From Acidobacteriota bacterium (GTDB lineage: Bacteria; Acidobacteriota; Blastocatellia; RBC074): 64,000 nucleotides of DNA. The notes under the pieces were generated by a model. It had not been told where the DNA came from and did not search any database. It was given only the letters and a program-made list of their open reading frames with translations. The position numbers and the translations under genes are program-made. This document shows, piece by piece, positions 29,263 through 39,251 of this stretch; position 1 is the first letter of the stretch; the number at the start of each line of letters is the position of its first letter. The stretch covers positions 62,001 through 126,000 of the forward strand of contig JACPYM010000007.1 in the NCBI GenBank assembly GCA_016196035.1, read 5' to 3'.

Positions 29263-30174
29263 ATGAAACGATGCTGGAAAACCGGGTTGGCCTTGCTGCT
29301 GATCGGTTTGTGCGGCAAGGTTGCGGCACAGGAATTCAAACTCGAAACGATTAAATTTCGGGCTACCGAAGATGTCGTCTATGGGCATAAAGATGGCTTG
29401 GCGTTGACCTATGATGTGTTGATTCCTGAAACCAAAGCGAAGGGATTAGGCGTCCTCATACTTTCCAGCGGCAGTTGGAAATCGAAAAAGTCATTGCCGG
29501 CAGACGAAGCGAAGTTGCGTGGCCAGCATTGGATTCAAGGGCTGTTGAATGGCGGCTTCACGGTCTTTGTCGTGCGGCACGGCAGCAGCCCGCGCTACTT
29601 CGTGCCGGAAATGATCGGCGACGTGCAACGCGCGATTCGGTTTGTCAGGCTGCACGCCAAGGAATATGGCATTGATCCACAGCGCCTCGGCTTGACTGGC
29701 GGTTCATCGGGCGGGCATTTATCCTTGATGGCGGCGCTACAGGCGGACGATGGCAAGGCGGAGGCAAAGGATGAAGTCGAGCGCGTCAGCAGTCGTGTCC
29801 AGGCGTTGGTGACTTGGTTTCCCCCGACTGACATCGTAAATTTCGGCGCGGAGAACGCTTACAAGCTGATGCAGACGACGCGCCCGCAACTGTTCACCGA
29901 TATTTTCGGCAAGATCACCGATCTGAAAGCCCAGTTGAAAGCGATCTCGCCGATCAATTTTGTCACGGCGACTGCACCGCCAGTGCTGTTGATTCACGGC
30001 GATGCGGACAAGACGGTGCCCGTGCAGCAAGCCCATATTTTCAAAGCGAAGTACGAAACGTTGAAACGCCCCATACAGGTAATCATTCAACCGGGCGGCG
30101 GCCACACTTACTGGCTTGGACTGGAAAAAAACTATCCGACAGTGTGGGAATGGTTCGACCGTTATCTGAAATAG
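29263..30174 (+). CDS. Secreted alpha/beta hydrolase (prolyl-oligopeptidase / esterase type)
   Basis: A signal peptide (LALLLIGLCGKVAAQ) supports the start at 29263 rather than the ATG at 29224. The alpha/beta hydrolase fold shows the nucleophile motif GGSSGGHLS (Ser near residue 147), the acid in LLIHGDADKTVP, and the His in QPGGGHTYW. HGSSPRYFVPEMIGDVQRAIRFV is typical of carbohydrate-esterase-like members. Its place after the TonB receptor suggests deacylation of imported sugar derivatives; the substrate is unknown. The TAG stop overlaps the repeat at 30172-30242. Confidence 0.85.
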   Translation: MKRCWKTGLALLLIGLCGKVAAQEFKLETIKFRATEDVVYGHKDGLALTYDVLIPETKAKGLGVLILSSGSWKSKKSLPADEAKLRGQHWIQGLLNGGFTVFVVRHGSSPRYFVPEMIGDVQRAIRFVRLHAKEYGIDPQRLGLTGGSSGGHLSLMAALQADDGKAEAKDEVERVSSRVQALVTWFPPTDIVNFGAENAYKLMQTTRPQLFTDIFGKITDLKAQLKAISPINFVTATAPPVLLIHGDADKTVPVQQAHIFKAKYETLKRPIQVIIQPGGGHTYWLGLEKNYPTVWEWFDRYLK

Positions 30175-30242
30175 TGGTCAGTGGTCGGTGGTTGCGCAAT
30201 GCCATTGCCAACTGACCACTGACCACTGACCACTGACCACTT
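30172..30242. repeat. Palindrome with 7-bp tandem arms (GGTCAGT type), copy 2
   Basis: The left arm TGGTCAG, TGGTCGG and the right arm of four ACTGACC units flank about 20 bp. It is the same family as 17331-17392. It begins within the stop codon of the hydrolase and ends 16 bp before the next ATG. Confidence 0.8.
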
Positions 30243-30258
30243 TTGCAAGGAGCTACTT

Positions 30259-31611
30259 ATGAGCAACACATCACGTAGAGATTTTATCAAGACCGGCACG
30301 GCGGCGACCGCCCTGAGCGCGCTCAGTTACAGCCGCGTGCTAGGTGCGAACGACAAAGTACGGACGGCGATCATCGGCGCGGGCGACCGCATGATGGGTT
30401 CGCTCGTCCCCGCATTCTTCACCCACACCAGCGAACTGAATTTCGAGTTGGCCGCCGTGTGCGACATCTGGAAGTATCACCGCGAGACTAATAGCGACAA
30501 GATCAAAAACAACGCCAAGTACACCGCGAAAGACGCCAACCTCGCGTTGGCGCGCAACACCGATGAACTGTACGCCATGAAGAACATTGACGCGGTGATG
30601 ATTGCGACGGCGGATTTTCAGCATGCCTATCACGCCACCGAAGCCGTGCGCGCGGGCAAGGATGTTTATTGCGAAAAGCCCTTCGCCAACATTATGGAAG
30701 ACGCGAACCTGGCACTGAAGGTCATCGGCGGCTCGAAGCAGGTCTTTCAGGTCGGCACGCAACGGCGTTCGACTTCGAGTTACATGAAAGCCAAAGAGTA
30801 TCTGGATTCGGGCAAGTTCGGCGACATCGTCTTTGCCGACATGACCTGGAACGTCAATCAACCGGGCCGCTGGCGGCGTCCGAACGTCGTGCCGTTGATG
30901 AAAGAGGCCGACACCGATTGGAAGCGCTTCCTCATCAACCGCGACCCGAAGATTGCCTTCGATGCGCGCAAGCATCTTGAATTCCGCCTATTCTGGCCCT
31001 TCTCATCGGGCATTCCCGATCAATGGATGGTGCACCAGATTGACACCGTGCACTGGTTCACCGGCATCCCGCATCCGCGCAGCGTCGTGGCGAACGGCGG
31101 CATTTACCTGTGGAAAGACGGGCGCGCGAATTGGGACACCATGACGGCGGTGTTTGATTATCACAATCCGAAAACCGACAAGGCGTTCCAAGTGCTGTAC
31201 TCGTCGCGGCAAACCAACGCGCAGGGCGCGACCAATGACGAAGGCAACATCCGCGAGCTGTACATGTCGAATCAGGGCACGATCAATCTCGATACGAACA
31301 AAGTCTCGCGCGACGGCGGCTTGATCGAGAAACACGCGCGGGCGATGGGCATGAAAGCCAGCGACCTCGCGGAAGTCACGCTCACCGACGAAGGCGGCGT
31401 GACCACGGCGGCCAACACCGGCGTGGACAAGCAGACGCTGGCGCATATGCGCAACTGGATGGAATGCGTGAAGTCGCGCAATCAAAAGACGAATGCCGAC
31501 ATTCACGCGGCCTACAACCATTCGACGGCGCTGTGCATGACGATCAAGGCGATTCAAACCGGATCGCGTGTGACTTTCGACGATGTCAAACGCCAGGTCG
31601 TCGCCGCTTAG
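30259..31611 (+). CDS. Gfo/Idh/MocA-family oxidoreductase with Tat signal
   Basis: A twin-arginine signal (SRRDFIKTGTAATALSALS) shows export of a folded NAD(P)-dependent enzyme. The Rossmann domain follows: RTAIIGAGDR, AAVCDIWKY, AVMIATADFQHAYHATEAVRAGKDVYCEKPFA, the last holding the conserved EKP Lys. The C-terminal alpha/beta domain includes DQWMVHQIDTVHWFTG. Exported family members oxidise or rearrange sugars and cyclitols in Acidobacteriota and Planctomycetes. It is co-directional with the hydrolase and DUF6807 genes and preceded by AAGGAGC. Confidence 0.9.
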   Translation: MSNTSRRDFIKTGTAATALSALSYSRVLGANDKVRTAIIGAGDRMMGSLVPAFFTHTSELNFELAAVCDIWKYHRETNSDKIKNNAKYTAKDANLALARNTDELYAMKNIDAVMIATADFQHAYHATEAVRAGKDVYCEKPFANIMEDANLALKVIGGSKQVFQVGTQRRSTSSYMKAKEYLDSGKFGDIVFADMTWNVNQPGRWRRPNVVPLMKEADTDWKRFLINRDPKIAFDARKHLEFRLFWPFSSGIPDQWMVHQIDTVHWFTGIPHPRSVVANGGIYLWKDGRANWDTMTAVFDYHNPKTDKAFQVLYSSRQTNAQGATNDEGNIRELYMSNQGTINLDTNKVSRDGGLIEKHARAMGMKASDLAEVTLTDEGGVTTAANTGVDKQTLAHMRNWMECVKSRNQKTNADIHAAYNHSTALCMTIKAIQTGSRVTFDDVKRQVVAA

Positions 31612-31629
31612 TGCTTGCCTTATGCCAAC

Positions 31630-31662
31630 GAACGGGAGGAGCCACACATGCTTCTCCCGTTC
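31630..31662 (+). terminator. Hairpin after the oxidoreductase gene
   Basis: GAACGGGAG (31630-31638) and CTCCCGTTC (31654-31662) form a perfect 9-bp stem with a 15-nt loop, 18 bp after the stop codon. A T-rich tract is missing, so termination may be partial. Confidence 0.45.
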
Positions 31663-31699
31663 TCCATTCACGCCTGCTTTGACAGGCTGAGCAACTGTT

Positions 31700-32119
31700 A
31701 TGGGACAAATCAAAACGACGCTTACTGTGGTGAATCATGCGGATGAAGTGCTTGCCCGTCGCGGTGTGATTGCTTCGGAGCAAGTCAGATCCGTTACGCT
31801 CGATGATGTGCTGGTGGATACGGGCGCGACCGTGCTGTGTTTGCCGCGCGCAATCATTCAGCAGCTTGGCCTGAACCCGGTGCGGGCCGTGGCGGTCTCG
31901 ACGGCAAATGGTTATTCACATACGCAGGTGTTTGAGGACGCTAAGATCGCTTTGCTCGGACGCGCGGGTACGTTTGAATGTCTTGAATTGCCGGGCGGCG
32001 AGCGTCCGCTGTTGGGCGTTGTGCCGCTCGAAGCGATGGGCATCGAACTCGATCTGCAAAAGCAGTCCTTGCGTTTGCTGCCGACTGAAGGTTGGGATAC
32101 TTACCTGACCATCCTGTGA
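31700..32119 (+). CDS. Retropepsin-like aspartic protease (clan AA)
   Basis: A 139-residue single-domain protein with the catalytic motif VLVDTGATVLCLP and the flap/hydrophobic segments typical of clan AA proteases, which act as homodimers with one Asp per subunit. The later LLGVVPLEAMGIELDL corresponds to the conserved hydrophobic-Gly stretch after the flap. No signal peptide is seen. It sits between the oxidoreductase and DUF6807 genes, but no link to sugar catabolism is evident, so its substrate remains open. Confidence 0.78.
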   Translation: MGQIKTTLTVVNHADEVLARRGVIASEQVRSVTLDDVLVDTGATVLCLPRAIIQQLGLNPVRAVAVSTANGYSHTQVFEDAKIALLGRAGTFECLELPGGERPLLGVVPLEAMGIELDLQKQSLRLLPTEGWDTYLTIL

Positions 32120-32145
32120 CTTTCCTGAAACTTTTTTGAACCACT

Positions 32146-33198
32146 ATGAAAAACACATTGCTATTTGCTTGTTTGTTGACGGCCCTGGCGACGATTAGCC
32201 TGCCGGCCCAAACCATCAAACTGGTTGACGCGAAGGAGAAGAAACAAGTTGACGTGCTGGTGGATGGGCAGCCCTTCACTTCTTACGTTTACTGGGACAA
32301 TCAGAAAAAGCCGATTCTCTATCCGCTGCGCACGTCGAAGGGCACGACGGTGACGCGCGGCTATCCGCTCGAAAAAGTCGCGGGCGAACGCACGGATCAT
32401 CCGCACCACATTTCAAGCTGGTTCAATTACGGCAACATCAACGGCGTAGATTTCTGGAATACGCCGCCCGAAGGCGTCACGCGCGACCGCGGCGCGATTG
32501 AAAAGTTCGGCACGATCAAACACACCGCGCTAAAGAATTTGAAAAGCGGCAAAAGCACAGCCTCGCTCGATGTTTCGATGGATTGGCTCATGCCCGACGG
32601 TGCGAAGATCATGCAGGAAGACGATCAAATCTTTTTCCGCGCGGCCAACAACATCCGCATCGTTGACCGCGTCATCACGCTGACCGCGCAAAAAGAAAAG
32701 GTCGTTTTCAACGACAGCAAGGAAGGCGCGCTCGGCATACGCGTCACGCGCACGCTGGAAGAGCCGACCAAAGAACCGCTGGTTTTCACCGATCAGAATG
32801 GCGTGCCAACGACCGTCAAGGCGCTCGACAATACCGGCGTCGCGGGCGTTTACCTGAGCAGTGAGGGCAAGGTCGGTGAGAAAGAAGGCTGGGGCACACG
32901 CGCCAAATGGATGACGCTGAGCGGCACGGTCAAAGGTGAAGACGTGGTCATCGGCATCTTCGATCACCCGAAGAATCCGACCTATCCGACGTATTGGCAC
33001 GCGCGGGGCTATGGCTTATTCGCCGCGAATCCGTTTGGCGCCAAGGAATTCACCAAGGGCGCAACCACGCTCAATTACACCTTACAGCCCGGGCAAAGCG
33101 TGACCCTGCGTTTCCGCATCCTGATCCATTCGGGCAAGCTGACCAAAGAGCAGACCGAGGCTCTTTACCAGCAATTCTTGAAAGATGTAACCCAGTAA
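32146..33198 (+). CDS. Exported DUF6807 (PmoA-like) protein
   Basis: A signal peptide (LLFACLLTALATISLPAQ) precedes a beta-rich domain with FTSYVYWDNQKKPILYPL, TDHPHHISSWFNYGNINGVDFW and GIFDHPKNPTYPTYWHARGYGLFAANPFG. These are conserved blocks of the family annotated as PmoA-like or DUF6807, which resembles galactose-mutarotase-like folds. The HPHH motif and the late His-rich DHP segment could form a ligand or metal site. Family members repeatedly accompany exported Gfo/Idh/MocA enzymes, as here, suggesting a shared role in processing sugar derivatives in the periplasm. Confidence 0.83.
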   Translation: MKNTLLFACLLTALATISLPAQTIKLVDAKEKKQVDVLVDGQPFTSYVYWDNQKKPILYPLRTSKGTTVTRGYPLEKVAGERTDHPHHISSWFNYGNINGVDFWNTPPEGVTRDRGAIEKFGTIKHTALKNLKSGKSTASLDVSMDWLMPDGAKIMQEDDQIFFRAANNIRIVDRVITLTAQKEKVVFNDSKEGALGIRVTRTLEEPTKEPLVFTDQNGVPTTVKALDNTGVAGVYLSSEGKVGEKEGWGTRAKWMTLSGTVKGEDVVIGIFDHPKNPTYPTYWHARGYGLFAANPFGAKEFTKGATTLNYTLQPGQSVTLRFRILIHSGKLTKEQTEALYQQFLKDVTQ

Positions 33199-33233
33199 CG
33201 CGAACCGGCGGGGAAGTTTATCCAAGTGGAAAG

Positions 33234-33276
33234 TGGGCAGGCGTAGCGCTATCGGTTACGGCTTGCCCTTCTTTTT
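33234..33276 (+). terminator. Intrinsic terminator after the DUF6807 gene
   Basis: GGGCAGGCGTA and TACGGCTTGCCC form an imperfect stem followed by TTCTTTTT, 36 bp after the stop. It probably marks the end of the FadR-controlled locus. Confidence 0.65.
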
Positions 33277-33295
33277 GCGGAAATAAGATTTTGCT

Positions 33296-33523
33296 TCAGG
33301 ATTCAGCCGAAGCCGAGCCATAGCCGCGCCAGCTACGCTTCAAATGAGCCAGCCAGAAATCGAAGCGCGTCGTTGCCGTGGTTGGATTCGGCGGAACGGC
33401 AGTGAAAGAGGTGGTGGCCGCTTCTTCGACAGAACGGCTGCACATGGGACAGCAGCGGTGATAATCAAAAATAGGATAATTGCAAGACGCGCAATGCGTG
33501 GGGCATCGCTCGGATATTCTCAT
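33296..33523 (-). CDS. Possible small zinc-ribbon protein
   Basis: A 75-residue open frame: MRISERCPTHCASCNYPIF, then DYHRCCPMCSRS. CxxC pairs on both sides of a short loop would make a zinc ribbon; the rest is low complexity and basic. AGCAGG lies upstream of the ATG. There is no recognised family and no partner gene, so it may be a chance frame. The gap to the next gene, 33524-33830, shows no repeat, promoter or RNA that I can support. Confidence 0.35.
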   Translation of the reverse strand: MRISERCPTHCASCNYPIFDYHRCCPMCSRSVEEAATTSFTAVPPNPTTATTRFDFWLAHLKRSWRGYGSASAES

Positions 33524-33830
33524 TACTACTACCTGCTGACTTTCTTGGGGGAAAGTTGATCTCACTTGGGATGTCGCTGATTACGGGTAAAAGAACAAGC
33601 AATCAGCGTGCAAATTATAAATACCCCGGATTAATTGTCCAGCCGGATAGTTATGCCGTGCCAAGCGCCAGTCAAATAGCCGGTCAAAATAGGCTTGTCA
33701 GACTAGATGATCCTGGTATGAGCAGTTGTGTGGTGGTACCAAGAGCGCTTAAACCGTCGCCTTTACAAACAGTACGCGCTTGCGTAAGTGATATGAAACG
33801 ATGCCATTCTAATTCGGCGGTAGCAAAGCT

Positions 33831-34715
33831 ATGAACACAGACCTCTCGACTTATCACTACCCGATTGGAAATTTGCTGACGCTGCCAGCCACAGCAGAGC
33901 AATGGGATGCCTATCGGTTGAGTGAATCCCAAATCGCCTTTTTTCACGAATACGGCTATCTGGCCGGCTTGCGATTGCTTGATGATGCACAAGTCGAACA
34001 ACTGCGTGTTGAGCTGGCGCAATTGATGGACGGCGCGCATCCGCAGCGGCATCTGTTTTACGAATTTCACCGCAATGAGTCGCTTGATCCGGCGCGCGTG
34101 CTCTTTCATGCGTTGGGCGCGTGGCGTATCGCGCCAGGCTTTCATGATTTGCTTTGGCATCCGCAATTCACGGTGGCCGCCGCGCAATTGTTGGGCGGCG
34201 CGGTGCGCTTCTGGCACGATCAATTGTTTTGCAAACCGGCGCGGCACGGCGGAGTCGTCGCCTGGCATCAGGATTATTCCTATTGGACGCGCACGCAGCC
34301 GCTGGCCCACCTGACTTGCTGGATTGGGCTGGACGATGCAACGCGCGCCAATGGCTGTGTGCAATATGTGCCGGGCAGTCAGCGCTGGCCTGATTTGCCT
34401 GTCACTGGTTTGGCGGGCGATATGGACGCGGTGCAGAGCAGCTTAAGCGACGAGCTAAGAGCGCAATTCAAACCTGTTGCCATTGAGTTGAAAAAGGGCG
34501 AATGCTCGTTTCACCATCCGCGCCTGCTGCACGGTTCATACGGCAACGAAACCGGCACGCCGCGCCGCGCCACGGTCATCAATGTCTTTCGTGAGGGGGT
34601 CTGGTCAAACTCCGCGGAACCGCCGCTCGCAGGCGTGCCGCCGATTCCGCCGGGCGCAAAGATGGAAGGGCAATTCTTCCCGTTGCTGTTTGACCCGCAG
34701 GATCACGGGTGGTGA
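33831..34715 (+). CDS. Phytanoyl-CoA dioxygenase (PhyH) family protein
   Basis: A 294-residue non-haem Fe(II)/2-oxoglutarate oxygenase. The metal triad is visible: His and Asp in AWHQDYSYW and the distal His in [13 protein letters not shown], with the 2-oxoglutarate-binding Arg soon after (PRRATVI). [13 protein letters not shown] near the N-terminus and [18 protein letters not shown] are typical. Substrates range from fatty acyl-CoA to natural products and sugars. It follows the sugar locus but is separated by about 630 bp and a terminator. Confidence 0.87.
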   Translation: MNTDLSTYHYPIGNLLTLPATAEQWDAYRLSESQIAFFHEYGYLAGLRLLDDAQVEQLRVELAQLMDGAHPQRHLFYEFHRNESLDPARVLFHALGAWRIAPGFHDLLWHPQFTVAAAQLLGGAVRFWHDQLFCKPARHGGVVAWHQDYSYWTRTQPLAHLTCWIGLDDATRANGCVQYVPGSQRWPDLPVTGLAGDMDAVQSSLSDELRAQFKPVAIELKKGECSFHHPRLLHGSYGNETGTPRRATVINVFREGVWSNSAEPPLAGVPPIPPGAKMEGQFFPLLFDPQDHGW

Positions 34716-34821
34716 CGGCGAGAAAGAACCTCCCGCGCTTATCAATAGCTTGGCTATGAATCGTTGCTCTGTGCGTTTGGAAAATCTGTGCGCTGCTGAG
34801 TTGGCACTGTAAGAAAAGAAA

Positions 34822-34914
<93 letters not shown>

Positions 34915-35231
34915 GAACGCCGTGCATTGTCTTCATCCGGGCGCGGGCTGTCAAGCAGCGGCTTTCGCCGGAAATTTTTCAGCCGCGCCGAACTTTTTGA
35001 CGACTCAAGGCCGCCCGCGCAAACTTTGCTGGCAGCCCTGATTGGCGTGCCGTGCGCGTTTTCGCGCAATAGCCACCGCTAGAGCGCTGTGCTAGACTGC
35101 GCGCGTTTTTCAATTGGGCAGCCTTTGAATGCGCCAGGTTTTCAGAGACCGAATTCATCTGCCGCATTGTTTGAGTTGACCAAGAGCGGCGCTCAGGCAA
35201 AGCGTCAAAGCTTATCTCTCAAATCAGCGCA

Positions 35232-35357
35232 ATGTTTTGTAGCAAGTGTGGCAGTCAAGTGAGTGCGGGCGCGAGCCAGTGCCCGGATTGTGGAATGTCT
35301 GTGAACTCAATGAGTCCAATGAGTCCAATGAGTCCAATGAGTCCAATGAATCAATGA
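35232..35357 (+). CDS. Zinc-ribbon mini-ORF overlapping the kinase start
   Basis: ATG at 35232 opens [20 protein letters not shown], a clear two-CxxC zinc ribbon, followed by (Met-Ser-Pro) repeats encoded by a 9-bp tandem repeat. The frame ends at TGA 35355-35357, which overlaps the ATG of the kinase at 35354. In many Acidobacteriota such ribbons form the N-terminus of Ser/Thr kinases in one frame. Here the two are in different frames, so either this is a translationally coupled leader cistron or an indel has split a fusion protein. Confidence 0.6.
   Translation: MFCSKCGSQVSAGASQCPDCGMSVNSMSPMSPMSPMSPMNQ
35309..35353 (+). repeat. 9-bp tandem repeat (AATGAGTCC)
   Basis: Four perfect AATGAGTCC units (35309-35344) plus one degenerate unit AATGAATCA. 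It encodes Met-Ser-Pro in the zinc-ribbon frame and Asn-Glu-Ser in the kinase frame. Copy number can change without shifting frame, so it would alter linker length only. Confidence 0.85.
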
Positions 35358-37978
35358 ATAACGAAGCCGGAAAACCAAGTGCAACCCAGGCCGCCGCGAC
35401 AGGCCCGACGACAGGTGGCGCTGACATGGCGCCCGCACCAGGTCAATTGGCGGGCCGTCTGTTGGGCGGACGTTATCAACTGGGCGAGTTGATCGGCAGC
35501 GGCGGGATGGGGGAAATCTATCGCGCGCGCCGCACGCACATCGGCGATGCCGTGGCGGTGAAAGTCTTGCGCGCGGATGTGGTCGGCAATGAGAAGACGC
35601 GCCAGCGCTTCTATCGCGAAGCCCGCGCCGCCGCGATGCTGCATCATCCGAACGTGGTGGTGATCCACGACTTTGGCGAAGATGATGGCGGCGCGGTGGG
35701 GCAGATTGCCTACATCGTGATGGAACTGCTCAACGGGCGCAGTCTGCGGCAGGTGTTGGCGGATGAGGGTGCGCTTGATCCCTTGCGGGCGTACAGCATT
35801 ATTCGGCAGGCTTGCGCCGCGCTCGAAGCCGGTCATCGCAGCGGCGTCATTCACCGTGACATCAAGCCCGACAACATCATCCTGCTCAGCCACGACGAAG
35901 ACAGCGATCACGTCAAGATTCTGGATTTCGGCATCGCCAAATTACGCGACAAAGCGCTCGACACGTTGAGCGTCGAGAACAATCTGACCAACGTCGGCAC
36001 CGTCATCGGCACGCCCAATTACATGTCGCCCGAACAATGCCAGGGCGAAGACGCCGATGCGCGGTCGGATGTGTATTCGCTGGGCGTGGTGATGTACGAG
36101 ATGTTGACCGGCGTCATGCCCTTCGTCGCCAAAACAGCCACCGCCGTGGCGATCAAGCACGTCACCGAAGCGCCGCGCCCCTTGCGCGAATTACAGCCGG
36201 GGTTGCCCCCCGAAGTCGAAGCCGTCGTGCTGCACGCCTTGGAAAAAACGCCCGAAGCGCGTCCGCAATCCATGCTGGAACTCGCGCGCGCTTTTGCCGC
36301 TGCCTTGAAACAGGCTGATGCCACATCCTTGCTCGGCCGTCCGCTGCAAGCGGGCACCAAAGCCATCAACATCGAAACGCCGCGCACGGATGAGGTGCAG
36401 GGCACGCGGGCGACGCTGGTGATGTCAAAGGGTGATCCAAAGGACGATGATGAAGGCGACAATTTTAAGACCTCTGTTACCGAAGCAGCGCCAGCGCCCG
36501 CCGCGCCGCCAGCCCCGGCACCGGCTCCGCGCCTGACGGCTGTGTTGCCGTCCATGACAGAGTATGTGGCAGAGGATGGGACAGCAGATGATTTCAAAAC
36601 CACGGTCAGCGCCGAAACCGAAAACAAGTTCAGAACGGACATCAGTGCTGAATCAGCCGCCGCTTCCTTCGATACGATCTTCACCGATGAGCCATTGGCG
36701 GCGTCAGTGCTCCCGCGTGATGCTTATGCGACGATGATTCCAGCGCCGCCCGCGCCGGAACCGGTGCGCGATGCCTATGCGACGATGATCCCTGCCGCCC
36801 CCGAACCTAACGCGGAACCGCGCGCCAGTGCCACCGAAAGCATGCCGCTGCCATTTACCACCATGGCGCAGGTTTTCGAGGGTACGGAATTGCTCGATGC
36901 GAAGGCCCCCGCCGTTCCGCCAGCGGCCAAAGCACAAACCGAAACCAAAACTGTCCAGAGTGGCGCGCGTTCAGAAAAGAAAGAAAAGAAGAAAGGCAAA
37001 GATAAGCCTGCGGCCAAAGCCGCCGCGTTCGCCGCTGCCCCGGTCATCGAGATTCCGCAGTCCGCTGTCGCCAGCACCATCGTTCACACGGCTTCCAAGA
37101 GCGGCGCACAAAAAGTCCTGTTGATGGGGATCGCGGCCATTGCTTTGGCCGGAGCCATTGCGGCCTGGGCGTTTTTGACAAAGGACAACAAACCGCTGGT
37201 GGTCGAGAAACCCGCGACGCCGGCCGCACCTGTCGCCGCCAACACGCCGATTGCAAACGCGCCCGTCGTGCCTGCCGGAATGGTTTACATCCCTGGTGGC
37301 GAATTCAAAGTCGGGCGCGAGGACGGCGAGGAAAACGAACGGCCCGCGCATTCGCTCATTGTCGCGCCGTTTTACCTTGATCAGACCGAAGTCACCAACG
37401 AACAGTACGCTAAATTCATCGAGGCGACCGGTTATCTGTTGCCGCCTTTCTGGCAGGGCAAACGCTACCCGGTGGGCGCTGACAAATTGCCCGTGACCGA
37501 TGTGACCTGGGCGGACGCCAACGAATACGCCAAGTGGGCGCAGAAGCGTTTGCCCACCGAAGAGGAATGGGAAATTGCGGCGCGCGGCACAGATGGCCGC
37601 GTGTATCCGTGGGGCAGCGCCTGGGCCGACGATTTGGCAAACGTCGCCAAAGATGAAGCGGACAAACGTCAGCTCGCGCCCGTCGGCACCTATTTGCGCG
37701 GGCAAAGTTTTTATGGCGCGTTTGATATGGTGGGGAATGCCTGGGAATGGACGGCGAGCGATTACAAAGAATATGCCGGGGGAAAACCGGTGACGATTCC
37801 CGAAGGCTATCAAAATTTGAAAGTGATTCGCGGCTGCTCTTACGGCTGTTCGGCAAAACTGGCGACCGCCACGTACCGGCGCGGCTGGCCCGCCACCCGT
37901 AACGATATGCCCGAAGGCGCGCCGCTGGATTACAAACAAACCGGTTTCCGCTGCGCCCAGGATGCGCCGCAGAAATAG
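35354..37978 (+). CDS. Membrane Ser/Thr protein kinase with extracytoplasmic FGE-sulfatase-like domain
   Basis: Residues 38-310 are a complete Hanks-type kinase: glycine loop [11 protein letters not shown], Lys70, HRDIKPDN (167-174), DFG (191-193), [10 protein letters not shown], and [16 protein letters not shown] long Pro/Ala-rich, Thr/Ser-containing linker with two DAYATMIP copies follows, then a single membrane span ([20 protein letters not shown]) and a C-terminal FGE-sulfatase/SUMF1-like domain ([47 protein letters not shown]). The kinase is cytoplasmic and the FGE-like domain outside. Start chosen at ATG 35354, overlapping the stop of the zinc-ribbon ORF. Confidence 0.88.
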   Translation: MNNEAGKPSATQAAATGPTTGGADMAPAPGQLAGRLLGGRYQLGELIGSGGMGEIYRARRTHIGDAVAVKVLRADVVGNEKTRQRFYREARAAAMLHHPNVVVIHDFGEDDGGAVGQIAYIVMELLNGRSLRQVLADEGALDPLRAYSIIRQACAALEAGHRSGVIHRDIKPDNIILLSHDEDSDHVKILDFGIAKLRDKALDTLSVENNLTNVGTVIGTPNYMSPEQCQGEDADARSDVYSLGVVMYEMLTGVMPFVAKTATAVAIKHVTEAPRPLRELQPGLPPEVEAVVLHALEKTPEARPQSMLELARAFAAALKQADATSLLGRPLQAGTKAINIETPRTDEVQGTRATLVMSKGDPKDDDEGDNFKTSVTEAAPAPAAPPAPAPAPRLTAVLPSMTEYVAEDGTADDFKTTVSAETENKFRTDISAESAAASFDTIFTDEPLAASVLPRDAYATMIPAPPAPEPVRDAYATMIPAAPEPNAEPRASATESMPLPFTTMAQVFEGTELLDAKAPAVPPAAKAQTETKTVQSGARSEKKEKKKGKDKPAAKAAAFAAAPVIEIPQSAVASTIVHTASKSGAQKVLLMGIAAIALAGAIAAWAFLTKDNKPLVVEKPATPAAPVAANTPIANAPVVPAGMVYIPGGEFKVGREDGEENERPAHSLIVAPFYLDQTEVTNEQYAKFIEATGYLLPPFWQGKRYPVGADKLPVTDVTWADANEYAKWAQKRLPTEEEWEIAARGTDGRVYPWGSAWADDLANVAKDEADKRQLAPVGTYLRGQSFYGAFDMVGNAWEWTASDYKEYAGGKPVTIPEGYQNLKVIRGCSYGCSAKLATATYRRGWPATRNDMPEGAPLDYKQTGFRCAQDAPQK

Positions 37979-38003
37979 TTCAAAGGCAGATAGTGGTTCA
38001 GAG

Positions 38004-38084
38004 GGGAGAGTTTGTAGTCCCGGCTTCAGCCGGAAAGCTTAGCGCTTGACGCTTCCGGCTGAAGCCGGGACTACAAACTCTCCC
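38004..38084. repeat. REPIN-like palindrome, family E
   Basis: GGGAGAGTTTGTAGTCCCGG and its complement form the outer arms. The next bases, CCGGCTTCAGCCGG, make each arm internally palindromic, giving a double hairpin. It starts 26 bp after the kinase stop. Similar GTAGTCCCGGCTTCAGCC elements are, to my knowledge, widespread in GC-rich genomes, but I cannot verify that here. Confidence 0.75.
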
Positions 38085-38113
38085 AGTTGAGCCACCACCC
38101 AAAGGCAAAGCGT

Positions 38114-39250
38114 ATGAAAAGACCGCAACTCTATCGTCTGACCTTGAGTTTTGCGCTGACAGCTTTTCTGGCCTTGTCAGCCAGCGCGCAGGGCAGCGGC
38201 GATTTGCCGCCGGCCACCAAACCGAAAGCGAAACCTACGCCCGCGCCAAAAGGCAAGCCCAGCACGCCGAAACCTGCGCCTGGCACGACTGCCGGCACGA
38301 ATGCGCCCAGCGAGAGCAAGCCTTCAGCGCTAACGCGCCGTCCGGCCAGCACACCCGCGTTGACCTTCAACCAGCCGGTGATCGCGAGCCTGGAAGCACC
38401 GGGCACAGGCCGCCTGGCAACCGGGCATTACTACAACGAATACGTGCTCACGGCGAAGGCGTCCGACTTGCTGATGATTCAGTTTCAACCGGACAGCACT
38501 CCGCTCAGTTTGCATGTTTACGATCAAGCGCGCGCCGAATTGCCCATCGTCAAAGATTCGATGACGGGCGATTACCGCTTCGATACGCCCACCGGCACTG
38601 TGCCCGCCGATGGCGAATATCGCGTGCGCGTGCTGAACGCGACCGATGACAAAAAAGCGCTGGGCGCTTATTCGCTGAAAGTCATGCGCACCGGCATGAC
38701 GGAAGCGGCGTATAGCGCGCGCCTGCAACTGATTTCAGGCCGCTTCAAAGCGGGCGAAACGGCCAGCGTGGACGAGACGATCAAACAGCTCGATGAACTG
38801 ATCGCCGAAGACGCCACCAAACCGGGCGCGTATGAACTGCTGGGCGTGCTGCATCTTTACTACAAGAACGACCCCGCCAAAGCCGTGAGCCAGATGGAAC
38901 AGGCGATCAAACTGGGCGGCGCGGGCATGTTCAAAGTTTCATACGACAGCCAGTGGCGGCGGCCCAAACGCACACCTGGCGGTTTTGTTTGGGAAGACCC
39001 GAAGACCGCCTGGTTGCGCGTGCAAGAAGGTAAGGCTGTGCTGGCCGATGTCAGCAATCCGAACCAAACGATCTCGACGTTGCAAGGCGCACAGGTCAGC
39101 AAGCTCGAACGGCTGCCCGTCGCGCCGGTCGTTGTGGTGCAAACGATGGCGCGCCTCGTCATTCAATTCTCGCCCGCTTCAAAGAACGGCGCGGAGGCGG
39201 ATTTGATCGTCAGGTTGCTGCAAACTTACGTTACGAAAAAGACACGCTAA
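38114..39250 (+). CDS. Exported protein with PPC-like and TPR-like regions, function unknown
   Basis: A signal peptide (LSFALTAFLALSASAQ) supports the start at 38114. A Pro/Lys-rich stretch of 60 residues follows. Residues 80-200 resemble a bacterial pre-peptidase C-terminal (PPC) beta-sandwich: RLATGHYYNEYVLTAKASDL, then FDTPTGTVPADGEYRVRVLN, AYSLKVMRT. Residues 205-275 are helical and TPR-like (KPGAYELLGVLHLYYKNDPAKAV). The end is unassigned. It lies directly after the kinase gene on the same strand, which may hint at a shared signalling or envelope function. Confidence 0.7.
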   Translation: MKRPQLYRLTLSFALTAFLALSASAQGSGDLPPATKPKAKPTPAPKGKPSTPKPAPGTTAGTNAPSESKPSALTRRPASTPALTFNQPVIASLEAPGTGRLATGHYYNEYVLTAKASDLLMIQFQPDSTPLSLHVYDQARAELPIVKDSMTGDYRFDTPTGTVPADGEYRVRVLNATDDKKALGAYSLKVMRTGMTEAAYSARLQLISGRFKAGETASVDETIKQLDELIAEDATKPGAYELLGVLHLYYKNDPAKAVSQMEQAIKLGGAGMFKVSYDSQWRRPKRTPGGFVWEDPKTAWLRVQEGKAVLADVSNPNQTISTLQGAQVSKLERLPVAPVVVVQTMARLVIQFSPASKNGAEADLIVRLLQTYVTKKTR

Positions 39251-39251
39251 A

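Noticed and set aside
33556-33834. Plus-strand open frame before the PhyH gene
   Set aside because: No SD, no recognisable motif, and it ends over the PhyH start; treated as non-coding.
35246-35353. GTG start giving the kinase a longer N-terminus
   Set aside because: The extension translates the zinc-ribbon region out of frame and has low complexity; the ATG at 35354 overlapping the upstream stop is preferred.
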